This document shows positions 8,658 through 18,649 of a stretch of DNA of 41,370 nucleotides, in pieces (within the stretch, counting starts at the first letter, position 1; every line of letters starts with the position of its first letter). Both the position numbers and the translations under genes were made by a program. The DNA lies in NCBI GenBank assembly GCA_001179505.1, contig CDMY01000646.1, positions 1 through 41,370 on the forward strand, read 5' to 3'. Under the pieces are notes generated by a model. It searched no databases, was not told the DNA's origin, and worked only from the letters and a program-made list of their open reading frames with translations. The stretch is from Vitrella brassicaformis (lineage: Eukaryota > Sar > Vitrellaceae).

Positions 8658-11620
8658 TAGATGGGAGAATGGGCAGGTCTGCTGACCTTTGGCGTGTTAT
8701 TTGGCTGGTCATCAGCAGCGATGGAAGGAGGACACTTGGGCGACGGATGCGACAACACCTGCACACACCAGATAAGCATGTCTGCTCTCTATGTGTTTGT
8801 CTCTAGGTGTGCTCACCGCAGACGGCGGCGCATGAAACTTGGGGAACGCGTCATTCTTGGCGATCTTTGTCGGTCGCCCTCTCTCATTGGTCTGTCTGCT
8901 CGTAGACGGCGCCATCTGAATGACGACAGAGGGGGACCGCTCAGCCGTCAGAAAGCTCATCCCTCCTGGCTTTCTGTCTTACGCTCATGGTTTGTCGCTC
9001 TGATGGTGTGCCGTAGGCCGGCTGGTCGCTGGCGGCGGCTGCTACCTCGCTTGTTTGGCCCTGCAGTGGCGGTCCAGGTGCAGGCTGGGTGCTGGCTGCG
9101 GCCGTCGGCTGAACCATCGAAGAGGCGAGCGAGACAATGTCATAGTCTATTGGCGGCGGCTCGGCGCCGCCTTCGATTGTCTGGTGTGCTCCTGGGGATG
9201 ATGTCACACCAGAAAGGGCGGCAGTGAGGGGAATGAGGAGGGGATGGGGGTGGGGGGGATGCATTGCGGGAGGGGGGCCCGCAGCGGCTGAAGCCGATGC
9301 GGCCACGGGAGGTGGGGGGCCGTATGCTGGGAAAGCCATCAACGGTGAAGGGAGTCCAGCAGCGGCTGACGGCTGCCAGGCCCTGAACGTGTCGCCAGCT
9401 GACTCGTCATCTCGTAGGCTTCCCCCGAAGGCCATCTGTCCGCCAGCCATGCTGTCGCCGTTGGCAGGGGCGGCAGCAGACGACTCGAATGCGGTCAGGG
9501 GGAGGAGATGGGGACGCCAACCGCTGAACGTGTCATCAGCTGACTCGTCGTCTCGTGGCCAGCCGGTACCATGTTCTTCGCCCATGGCGTCTTCAAGAGC
9601 GGCAGCAGACGACATATCTGTTGCCAGCGGGTCAGTGAGGTAGGGGAAAGGGGAGTAAGACGGCACCACCTGAATGGCAACAGGGGGGGACCGCTCAGCC
9701 GTCACATAGTTTATTACTCTTGGCCTTTTGTCTTACGCTCATGGTGTCTTGTTGCGACTGCTGGTGGAGAGGGCGCCGCCGTCAGTAGCCGCATCATCGT
9801 CTGGTTGGTCCTGCAGCAGTGGCAGCGGATATCCTTCCGAGGCAAAGGAGGCAGGTGGGACGCTGCCAGCGGCCGCAGCGGCAGCTGCAGCTGTAGTATA
9901 GACCCTTCTCTCACACTCATGCCATCGGCGTCGTCAGAGGCGGCAGCAGACGACATATTTGTTGCCAGCGGGCCAGTGAGGGAGGGGGAGGGGATGAAGG
10001 ACAGGCGGATGCGTCAGCAAGGCCGGTGGGGGTGAAGAGCAGGGAGCGTCTGGTACGCCAGTCTGAGGCACGGCGCCGATCCACTGATTCACAGTCGCTT
10101 CAAACTCCTCCTCGCTCTACAGGGTGCACACAACAACACACCATTGCCATTAGGCCGGGTGTATACACACACATCCGTCTCTAACCGTCATTCCATCGGG
10201 GTTGTCGGTGCCTGCTGAAGCAGCGGCAGCAGAAGCAGCAGCAGCAGCAGCAGGGGACTCACCAGCTGCTGCGGGAGGGTTCTGACCAGACAATAAAGAG
10301 GTGAGAATCTCAGACCGTGACGGATCTCTTGTTGTGCATCCCTCTCATTTTCTGCCCTGTTGGCACCGTCTTCTGAAGTTTGTGATCCATTTGTCGGTGG
10401 CCGGGAAGCCAAGTTCCATCGCCTTTGCCCGGATGTCTCTCGGGCGGACGGTCATTGGGTCACGGCCGGCCATCCACCGCCGCATCGGATCCTCAATCTG
10501 CGGGTACTTGGGCTGTCTGTTGCACTTCTTGTTCGGATCGATAATCTGCTTGCCGTCCTTCCTTTCCTTCTTGATGGTATGGTACCACTGCCTGAATTGC
10601 TCATACTTGAGGCCCTTCTCCTTGGCGAACTTCCGCATGCTGATCTGCTCGCCGGATTTTTGACGTGAAATGAACTCGTCCACCAGCCGCTGCCGCTTGC
10701 CGATAGTGATCTCCGGTGCCCTCTCAGTGGACAACTGCAGGACACACAAACAAAGAGAGGCTATGTGACGGGCAGTGAGTGAATGGATTGCTGGGAGGAT
10801 TCAGAGTCTTACGTCAGGGGCATCTCCCGCAGTGGGCGCCAGCTGGGGAATTTGGTAGGGCGGGTAGCCATGGTGGGGGTGAGGATACTGACTACACACA
10901 AGAGTACGATCACATCAACGAGTGGGCCTCTCTTGTTCGTTCTCTCACCTGAGGTGTCTGCTGATGCATGGAGGGGCTCGCTGTGGGGTGGCCGGGATGG
11001 TCATTGTCTCCAAAGAGGCAAGGCAGGCCATCGGCTGGCTCGTCTAGTAGGCTCACATGTCCCGATGCCTGACTCCCACCGAAGCACTCAGCGTCCCCTA
11101 CAGCCACCAGACAATCGACGGTTGCATCTTCGCCTGCACGGCAATCGGAGCGCCTTGCGTGTCCGCTTACCTGATGCGTATCCGTCGGCTGCAGGGTCAC
11201 TTCGTGATTGCGGCTCTCTGGGATGCGACTGAGTCCCCCATCCGCCAGCGGCACTCCCAGACACATAGCCGGGTGGCTGCAGCAAACACACACACACAGA
11301 GAAAGAGAGAGAGAGGTCAAGTGATGCGATCCAAGGACTGCCGAGTATGCCCACCTGATAAGAGCCGTAGTAAGGAGCTGCAGCTGCGGCAGCGCAACCA
11401 CCATCTGCCACCTGTGAGAAAAGGGTAAGGAACAGAGTCACATCAGCACCACTGACTCCATCGCTGCACACACCTGTGTGTGAGTATCATCATCGTTATG
11501 CTCCTCGGCCGATTCGGTGGCATCCGTGGCCTGGAGAGAAGCACACAGCACATCAGCCAAAGATCTGTGTGTGGCGGCACAGGACGTCACCTGTGGGTGA
11601 GATCTGAACGAGTCGTCCAT
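5987..11620 (-). CDS. CENP-B-type DNA-binding / double TLDc / PARP-like ADP-ribosyltransferase fusion protein
   Basis: Exons, 5' to 3': 11591-11620, 11474-11530, 11355-11411, 11171-11276, 10949-11097, 10813-10887, 10357-10734, 10186-10281, (9737-10116, frame-broken, probably skipped), 8983-9669, 8817-8915, 8687-8758, 8421-8612, 8275-8313, 8107-8207, 7487-8045, 7333-7427, 6630-7254, 6329-6565, 5987-6259. About 1308 residues without the broken exon. The order is Gln/Pro-rich N-terminus, CENP-B plus Tc5 helix-turn-helix region (about 159-284), Ala/Pro-rich linker, an AT-hook-like RGRP, TLDc 1 (about 680-890), TLDc 2 (about 900-1130), CxxCxGxG...CxxC (about 1153-1166), then an ART fold with HGT (H1179), GLY (Y1211) and an acidic REEIV stretch near 1285-1290. 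No DDE transposase follows. The donor after the helix-turn-helix exon reads GG instead of GT at 10355-10356. It could be two genes: a stop at 8657-8659 overlaps an ATG at 8655-8657. The one-gene reading uses a phase-0 intron 8613-8686 that has a homologue in the paralogue. Confidence 0.6.
8916..9990 (-). repeat. Tandem exon duplication in the linker of the fusion gene
   Basis: The intron-exon unit ending at 8983-9669 and the unit 9737-10116 share the same acceptor-side intron sequence (ccgctcagccgtca near 8937 and 9690). They also share the MSSAAA coding stretch and the same donor context (ACCATGAGC before gtaag). The upstream unit is 380 bases, not a multiple of three, and carries stops. The downstream unit is 687 bases and open throughout, with its own internal repeat of RDDESA(D/G)DTF. 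Both flanking introns are phase 0, so the broken unit can be skipped without loss of frame. Confidence 0.65.
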
Positions 11621-11640
11621 CAGAAGGCCTCCTTTCGTCT
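10016..11640 (-). repeat. Dispersed duplication of the DNA-binding gene's 5' half (partner 23454-25090)
   Basis: Exons 1, 3 and 4 are nearly identical to those of the gene at 20419-25069. Exons 2, 5 and 6 have equal lengths and few changes, and the exon at 10116 starts identically. The helix-turn-helix exon in the middle is clearly more divergent. A third, much more diverged copy is at 14640-15736. Confidence 0.85.
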
Positions 11641-11671
11641 CAGATCTCGAACAGGACGCTCCCGTTTGTTT

Positions 11672-11695
11672 AGCTCGCAGATGCGTGAGCTCGCA
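11672..11695. promoter_or_regulatory. Paired AGCTCGCA boxes between divergent genes, copy A
   Basis: Exact boxes lie at 11672-11679 and 11688-11695, start to start 16 bases, about 50-75 bases upstream of the minus-strand ATG at 11620. The downstream sequence 11745-11870 still resembles exon 2 of the BED-like gene, so promoter and 5' exon were copied together. The plus-strand coding start used here is at 12057, and no coding use of 11745-12056 can be shown. Confidence 0.5.
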
Positions 11696-12056
11696 GAAGC
11701 GGGGGAAACAACGCGGGAAGGAATGTGCTGGTGGTGTGCTGTGTGTGTGTGCAGATCTCTTCGTCGAGGGCAAGATCTCGGCCATGACTATCACTGTGAC
11801 TCATTCGGTGTGGTTATGGGGACGTCGTGGAGATATGCTCCTTTCTGGTGTCGTTATGGGAGGCTCCAGCTGCTATACTGTCCGCCTGTCTGTCCCGCTT
11901 CTCGTCATTTGCCCTTCCCAGTGTTCCCTTCTCAGTTTGTTTGTCGTTTCTGTTCCTTTCGTTCGTCATCGTTCCTTCCTGTGGTTGCCGGCCACATCAT
12001 CAGCGACCACCACCAAACCACTCTAGCCACCCGAAGGCACCGCTTGTCCAGTCAGT

Positions 12057-13784
12057 ATGACGACTCCCGCTGACCGTGTGGGCGAGGTGTGTGCGACGTG
12101 TGTGGTTCCGTGTGCTGATGGCACCGGCGGCATCTGCGGCAAGCAGAATTTGGCCACGGGGGGCACATCCACCACTTCTGGGCCGCTGGCGGGAAGCAAC
12201 CGGTGGCTGGTGACGGAGGAGTACACTCGACTGCGGCTTTATGGTGAGATCGACCCCAGGGAACCGCTGAAACGGTGAGTGAGTGAGTGAAGCGAGTACG
12301 GCATCCATCCGTTGATGTTGTGTATTGATGCATCAGTTTGGTGGATGAGATGCGTCGCTTCGTGAATGACTGGAAGTCGTTCGAGGCCGCTGGAGAGATG
12401 GACCCCTTCTGGCACCGCAAGTCGAGCAAGACCGTCCTGGCAGTTGTTATGGTCGTCAACAAAAGCGGCCAGGAGATGTTCTACAGGGGCATGAACTCTG
12501 AGATTTCCCTACCCTCAGGTACCATTTGCACGAACCACTGGCAGGAAATACGTGTGGATGCCTCCGTCTCGGTGTGTGCAGGTTCCAATTGTGCGGAGCG
12601 TTCGGCCATATCGACGTGCATATCGAATTCGCTCGACGTGCGGCGCAGCGACTTCCGCGCTATCGCCGTGGCGGATCCCAAGGACGAGCTCAACCCAATC
12701 GCACCTTGTGGAGTGTGCGACGAATGGCTCCAGAAAATACAGGCAAGGACGCACACAACACACGACACAGACAGAGACGGCCGTGTGGATGCATTGGTTG
12801 ATTGATGATGTGTTCAGGAGGAGTCCCCCGGGTTTTCGATTGTGACGTTCACCACGTCCGAGTGCAACGAGATACGCGAGAGATGCCCCCGGCTCTTCCA
12901 GAAGGAGATGCCGCCCTCAGAGGCCCCGCCGCATCTCCGTGAGAACTGGGCGTGTCGGCTGTGCGCCTTCCAGTACAACCCGCCCCGCGTCGCAAGATGT
13001 CAGCAGTGCCGCGAACCTAGATTCAGATTCAGGTCACACACACGCACACACTAGAACCATTCAGATTCAAATTGACGCGACTGCTTCTAACCTGCAGACA
13101 CTAATGAATGCGTATCTGTGTGTGTGTGTGCAGGCCCAGGAATCGTAAGGAGCGCATCAGGGTGATGGGGTTGATGAAGAGCGACATCAGCGGCGTCGAG
13201 TCGGTGGAGCTCGAGCGTCAGGTGGAGGCGGGGGTGCTCCCCGAGATCGACAGCGAGAGCCTCCAACGAATACTCAACGACCTCAGGTCAGTTCAATCTC
13301 AACACAGACACGCGCGCCCCCATAACGTGCATCCCTCCCTCTCCTTGCGTGCAGGTCGCTCAAGTTCATTGAGAAGGCGTGGCCGCCCGCCTCAACGCCA
13401 CGGCACCGGGGGTCGGGATGCATGGCCTCGACGGGTGCCACCCTTCCCGTCCCGGCACCTGCGGGAGGGGCAGGCGGGGTCAGATATCGGCTGACGGCTT
13501 TGGGGAGGGATTACTTAGAGAGGACGACCGAGCTCAGCGAACTGGCAGTCGTCCCCTATGTGTGTGAGAGACAGAAGACTGCCTCTCCCTGCCCTTTGCG
13601 TGTTGCGCGTCGCCTCTTGCGTGTTGCATGTCGTATTCCCCGTGTCTTGCTGTGTCGATTCACTGGCTTCACTGCATTGCATTCCAAATATTGGTGTGTT
13701 ATGTCAGTCCCGTTGCAAATTAGCAGATGTGGTGTGGATGCGATTACAAGTCTTTTCTCTCTCGCATTCTGCACGTTTTCGTGA
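12057..13784 (+). CDS. Cytidine-deaminase-like protein with RanBP2-type zinc finger
   Basis: Exons: 12057-12274, 12337-12518, 12582-12742, 12818-13032, 13134-13286, 13355-13784 (452 codons). All phases agree. Intron 3 has a GC donor in the classic CAG|GCAAGG context. Residues about 134-180 carry the zinc-deaminase pair: C-A-E (C137, A138, E139) and P-C-G-V-C (C176, C179). Spacing and the strand before the first motif fit the cytidine/blasticidin deaminase fold. A RanBP2-type finger follows (W231, C233, C236, N241, C248, C251), a module that usually binds single-stranded RNA or proteins. The N-terminus keeps the CATC...GGICGKQN knuckle of the BED-like genes but lacks the HLRKTH half. The substrate (free nucleoside, RNA or DNA) cannot be read from sequence. 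The N-terminal exon and the stop are uncertain, because the last about 120 bases resemble 3' flank found near 27660. Confidence 0.75.
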
Positions 13785-13789
13785 TCTTT

Positions 13790-14210
13790 TTTCCGATGGT
13801 AACCTGTGTGAGTCGTGTCTTCCTCATCACATCGTCCTGTCCATGCGATCGCTGCCGTATGTCGTGTGCCCGGGACCGTCCGCGGTATGTGTTCAGTGAG
13901 AGAGGGAGGAGTACGCGCGTGTCTCGATGATGTCTAGCGACTGACTGACTGAGTGAGGGATTGGTGACGTGTATGTGTGTGTCGTCAATGTGTGCCGTCA
14001 GAGAGGCCGATGGCGGGCAGGCGAAAGATATTGATTGTTGCGTTTTGAGCGTGTTGTGGTCGAAGAGTCAGGCCATCGTTCGATTCAGAAAGGCAGTGAA
14101 AAAGAAACAAGTACATGACAAAGTCAGAGAAGAAAGAAATATAGCAAGGCTTAAGAAAGCAAAGAAAGGAAAGAGAGTAAGAAAGAAAAGAAACGAAAAG
14201 ATCAGGTAAG
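13790..14210. repeat. 3'-flank repeat of the deaminase gene (partner 18650-19140)
   Basis: Shared landmarks in the same order are gtcgtgtctt, catcgtcctgtccatgc, gagagagggaggagtacgcg, tctagcgactgactgactga, and gattcagaaaggcagtgaaa. The second copy lies just right of the gap that cuts the NYN gene. The same kind of 3' flank therefore follows two unrelated plus-strand genes. The segment 13785-14639 holds no convincing gene; the Lys-rich open frame near 13961-14209 is low complexity. Confidence 0.75.
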
Positions 14211-14639
14211 AGGGATGCGAGACTCATTGCGAGTTATCGGTACGAAACTGTTTGTGGTACAAGTTGATGACTGATGGTAACTTGTGTGTGCAGATGTGCG
14301 TGTGCATGCCGTGTGGGGTTGCTACCATATGCTTCTGCCTGTATGGTAGCACCACATTTGACGTGTTGATTCGTTTGATGCATTCGTGTCTACCCTGTCG
14401 ATTGACTTTGCTGATGTCAGTCCCGTTGCTGATTGACAGCAAAGGACGATGTGTGACGTGATATTTATGCACGTGATATTTATGCAATGAACGCATGAAA
14501 GCTCACTCTCAACACGTTTTCATAAGTGCAGCATTCGGTCAGCAATCAGTCAGCTATCACCCCACATACCCCATCGAGGCAGGGCGGGACATGAAGCAGA
14601 GCATACGGCAGCAAACAAAATAGGATGCGAATACATCAG

Positions 14640-15736
14640 TCACATTTTACTCACACCACAGCGAAGGCCCTGATCCAGTTGGGGCTCGCCGAGAAGCCAC
14701 TGACGCCGGACCCGGATGGCCTTCGGAGGGACGCTCATTGGATCAGCATGGTTGGCCATCCACTGCTGCATCACGTCCTCAATTTGGTGGTACTTCGGCT
14801 GTCTGTTGCGCTTCTTGTTTGTGTCGATGGCTTTCTTGCCCGGCGCCGGCTGCTTCTTCAGTTTGTGCCGCCACTGCTTGAACTGGCCAGGCTTGAGGCC
14901 CTTCTCTCGTTCGAACCGGGAAATGGTGATGCGCTCGCCGAACTTCTTCCGCCTTTCGAACTCCTCCACCAGCCGCAGCCGCTCGCCAATCGTCACCTCG
15001 CCGGCCCTCTCAGTGGGCACCTGCAAGACACACACACAAACACAGACAGCATTGGTGAGGCGACAGGCAGTGCGCGTATTTGGCAAGTGTGCATCACCTG
15101 CTGTGACGACTGGGGAGCCCTTCGTCTCGGTGAGTGCCGGAGTGGCGGGAGGGACTCTCCGCGATCTCGTGCGGACGGCTCAGGCGGCGGCCACATGACA
15201 TTGGGATGCATTTGGTAGGGCGGGAAGCCATAGTGAGTACGAGGATACTGACCACACACATGAGAGGACAATCACATCAACGAGTGGGCCTCTTTCCTTC
15301 GTTCTCTCACCTGAGGTGTCTGCTGCTGCATGGAGGGGTCGGCGATGGGGTGGCCGCTTGAATGGTGGCCTCCGCCATAGGGCAGATAAGAAACTGCCAG
15401 AGCACCGGCGTGTCGCTCCCATACATCATCTGTGGAACCACACAGTGCGTGATATCAGCCGTTCAGCTCACATGCGTGTCCATCGCGGCTCACTGTGATG
15501 CGACTGCTGAGTCATCCATTCACCAGCCGCACTCGCATCAAAATCACCTGGCACCTGCGAGGAAAGAGAAAGGAACAGATTCGCATCAGCACCACTGACT
15601 CCATCGCTGCACACACCTGTGTGTGAGTGTCATTGAAATGATGCCAGCGGTAATGATGCTCCTCGGCTCCCGTGGGATCATCATGAAATTCGCAGTCCCA
15701 CATTCCCTGTGGGCCAGATCTGCCTGAATCATCCAT
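14640..15736 (-). pseudogene. Truncated copy of the CENP-B-type DNA-binding gene
   Basis: Exons: 15617-15736, 15494-15554, 15311-15429, 15098-15247, 14640-15020. The start resembles the MDDSFRSHPQ start of the other copies, and the first helix-turn-helix is intact. In the second, about 26 bases present in the copy at 23768-24169 are missing after the PPKAIR stretch. The frame shifts, the conserved Trp-containing last helix is lost, and the reading frame ends at 14640. No Ala-rich linker, TLDc or later exon follows. The 276 residues could still give a short DNA-binding protein, but loss of half of the Tc5-type domain makes a relic more likely. The copy is divergently paired with the NYN gene. 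Confidence 0.65.
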
Positions 15737-16145
15737 CAGATGGCCTCCTTCAGGAAGGCCCTCCTTCCTTCGGCAGCCCTTTCAGGACAGCCTGAAGAGT
15801 CACACAGACATCAGCCAGATCAGCCAACTGGTGTGTGGCGGCAAGGCGCATCACCTGGTGGTCAGATCTGCTTGAGTCCAGTCCTCCATCACTCTCAGAA
15901 GGTGATGTGATCGTTTCTTTTTTCTGTTTTGTTTCTGAGAGGACCAGCGATTTCCTCAATGCGAGCGGTTTCACGGAGAGATTCCTCTCCAGGCTCTCTA
16001 ACCCTAACCCTACTCCTACGCCTGCTACGTCTCCTGCTCTCTCCATTCTCCACGCGGCGTCTGCCCTTGCCTCTTTGCGCTCTGCCCTTTTCCAAAGATC
16101 TCCACGAGTTTCCCTTATTCCTTCGTCGCAACGGTCCCCAACACC
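15737..16145. other. Divergent promoter region between the truncated copy and the NYN gene
   Basis: This interval holds a second, decayed match to the first exons of the DNA-binding genes near 15850-15905 (SSRS.HQ then a donor). It also has a single near match TGCGAGCG at 15960-15967 to the AGCTCGCA box family. No full pair of boxes was found. Two CCCTAA units occur near 15998-16010. Confidence 0.4.
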
Positions 16146-18286
16146 ATGATGGGTATGTCCTTCCAAGAACTATGGCGACGGGGCATCCGAGGCTTCTCGG
16201 ACAGCACAGCGGACGATGGAGATAGCGATACGCGGTGCGTTGATGCAATGAGTGTGCACACACGCACGAATCTTATGCGTGTGTGGTCTGTGTCTTTGTG
16301 TGTGGTCTATTCCTGTGTGTGGTCTATTCCTGTGTGTGTCTGTTGGTCAGATCAACTAACGAGAACACGGAGAACACAGCCCACAACTTCAAGACCAAGC
16401 TCTGCCAAAAGTGGCTGCGTGGGGCACTCTGCGAGCGAGGCGATCGCTGTCCGTTCGCTCACGGACGGCAGGATTTGCGGCAGCGCATACCGGAGTGGTG
16501 CAAGTTCCACAAACAAGGTACGCCACAGAACGCCACGTTGGCCACACCTCATTCGCTGAAACCGACAGGCCAATGCCGCCATGGCGACGGTTGTCACGCC
16601 GCCCACACTCAGGAGGAACTCGACTACTTGCGGTATGGCAGAGACGAATGGTCGATAACTTCACGATACAATCCACTTGTGCACTTGGTTTGCAGGGACC
16701 ATCCTGAGGTATGTCGGCCTCCACAAGGAACCAGGTGAGATTGGCATCGGTGTGAGGGATACAGCCACTGACCGCTGTGTGTGTCGTGCCTTGTTGCCGC
16801 GTGCAGGAGCTCTGCAAAGGACGACAGTCCGCCCAGACTCGACGGGGCCTCGGCGCCCAACGGTGAGCCACTGTGCATCCCTCGTGTCGGTGTGTGACTG
16901 ACGCCTCTGTGTGTGGTGTGTCCGCTGCGTTTCCCCTCTCTCTCTCTCTTTCTCTCTCCCTCTCTTTGTGTGTGTGTGGTCAGATCTCGGTAGTGGCAGC
17001 TGCTCTGGTCGGCCACAGCAGTTGCGCGGGAATGAGATCGAGACCACGTTCGACATGGAGTCATCGGTGAGATACCCATCCACACACACGCACACACACA
17101 CACACACACGGAACCGGCGGAGCACGTACACACGCGCCTCTCTGTGTGTGTGGTGTATGAGTTCAGGATGTGGCTGGTCTTTACATCGGCAAGGGCGGCT
17201 CGACCGTCACGGCCCTGCGCGATCGATGCGGCGGACGGGGTACGCACAGCACTGGAAGGCCGGATGAACCAAACATATGCACCTTGTGCTGTATGCGCTC
17301 GTGTGTTCAGATGTGATTGACATTGTCATCCCCCACCGAAACGACAACAGCACAATAATCAAAGTCAAAGGTCAGCCCATATAGATAGAGACACACAAAG
17401 GCCACGACAGGCACATGTCCCTTCTGTGTGATAACATTACAGGCCAGCCGGCTGCCGTAGCTAAGTGCCTCGAGGAGCTAGAGGCGATCAAGAAGCAATA
17501 CGAAGGGCGACTGCCTTCCGCTGGCACGCCGCCCCGCACAGCCACACCTACCGCACCCACACCCACGCCGGGGCGTGTGTCTCAACCACCTCTGAACGGA
17601 CCCCCAGCAACGACCATGAACAGGTACCATGACTGCCAGGCAGAGAGAGTGAGTAAGGTGAGTTATGTGTGTGTGTGTGTGCAGTCGAGGAGCTGCTGCC
17701 GTGATCATCGACTCGGCCTTCCTGGACAAAAGGCATGTTGCCCTCACGGGACGTTTCATGACGTCCGAGGGCTTCCAGTACCTAATCAGCTGCTTCGGCT
17801 ACAAATGGCCTCAGTATGAGATCACCCCCAACAGCACCTATGTGGTGAGCACACGGCCCGACGACATGAGCACCATGGCAGCCCAGAGAGCTCTCAAGAA
17901 CTTCCACAAGGGCATTGAACACATGGCCAAGATCCACGAGGCCCGGTATGGGAGATGCGACACACACATCATGGCGAGAGAACAGACGCACCTGCCCCCT
18001 CTTGTGTGTAGGGTGAAGTCAAATGGCAAGCAGAAGGGTGCTGACATCGCAATCGCTGACATGCTGAAAGACATGGCCGACGACCCCGAGATCGCAGCGG
18101 TGGTCTTCGTGGCTGGGGTATGTTGCACACATTCGTTTATCTATGGTCACCCGTGGTCATCTGTCATGCGATCGTTCTCCATTTCTCTTGCACTGAAGGA
18201 TGGCGACTTCGTGGAGACGCTGGAAAAGACTCAAGGTCAGAAGCCGGTCTTCTTGGTGACATCGGACGGGTCATACGAGTAAGTGT
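16146..18286 (+). CDS. CCCH-CCCH-KH-NYN putative ribonuclease (3' end lost in assembly gap)
   Basis: Exons: 16146-16234, 16351-16517, 16569-16632, 16696-16734, 16807-16862, 16984-17066, 17167-17239, 17311-17370, 17443-17623, 17685-17945, 18012-18117, 18199-18278, then a gtaagt donor and the gap. All phases join for about 419 residues. Two CCCH fingers follow one another: C48-x8-C57-x5-C63-x3-H67 and C80-x7-C88-x5-C94-x3-H98. A type I KH domain spans about 167-235 with the GxxG loop as GKGG (174-177). After a Thr/Pro-rich linker comes a NYN/PIN-like nuclease domain with acidic residues in VIID (D280), GADIAIAD (D369) and AGDGDF (D394, D396). This suggests a site-specific RNA-binding endoribonuclease. 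Regnase pairs NYN with one CCCH and KHNYN pairs KH with NYN; I know of no common protein with this exact set. The C-terminus is missing. Confidence 0.85.
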
Positions 18287-18586
18287 NNNNNNNNNNNNNN
18301 NNNNNNNNNNNNNNNNNNNNNNNNNNNNNNNNNNNNNNNNNNNNNNNNNNNNNNNNNNNNNNNNNNNNNNNNNNNNNNNNNNNNNNNNNNNNNNNNNNNN
18401 NNNNNNNNNNNNNNNNNNNNNNNNNNNNNNNNNNNNNNNNNNNNNNNNNNNNNNNNNNNNNNNNNNNNNNNNNNNNNNNNNNNNNNNNNNNNNNNNNNNN
18501 NNNNNNNNNNNNNNNNNNNNNNNNNNNNNNNNNNNNNNNNNNNNNNNNNNNNNNNNNNNNNNNNNNNNNNNNNNNNNNNNNNNNNN
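18287..18586. other. Assembly gap of 300 N
   Basis: Exactly 300 undetermined bases, followed at once by an 11-base G run. The round size suggests a placeholder length. The gap removes the 3' exons of the NYN gene, and any statement about its C-terminus is blocked by it. Confidence 0.95.
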
Positions 18587-18649
18587 GGGGGGGGGGGGAG
18601 GGCGGACGTGACACACCCGGACCGCCATTGATACAATGTGACTGTCTGT

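Noticed and set aside
10357-10734. Active Tigger/pogo transposon
   Set aside because: The DNA-binding part matches CENP-B/Tc5 type, but no DDE transposase domain and no terminal inverted repeats were found in any of the three copies.
13961-14209. Lys/Arg-rich short protein
   Set aside because: Simple AAAG/GAAA-rich sequence inside a 3'-flank repeat; the second copy at 19020-19140 does not keep the frame.
15995-16012. CCCTAA telomere-like repeat
   Set aside because: Only about two units, inside ordinary promoter DNA; no sign of a chromosome end.
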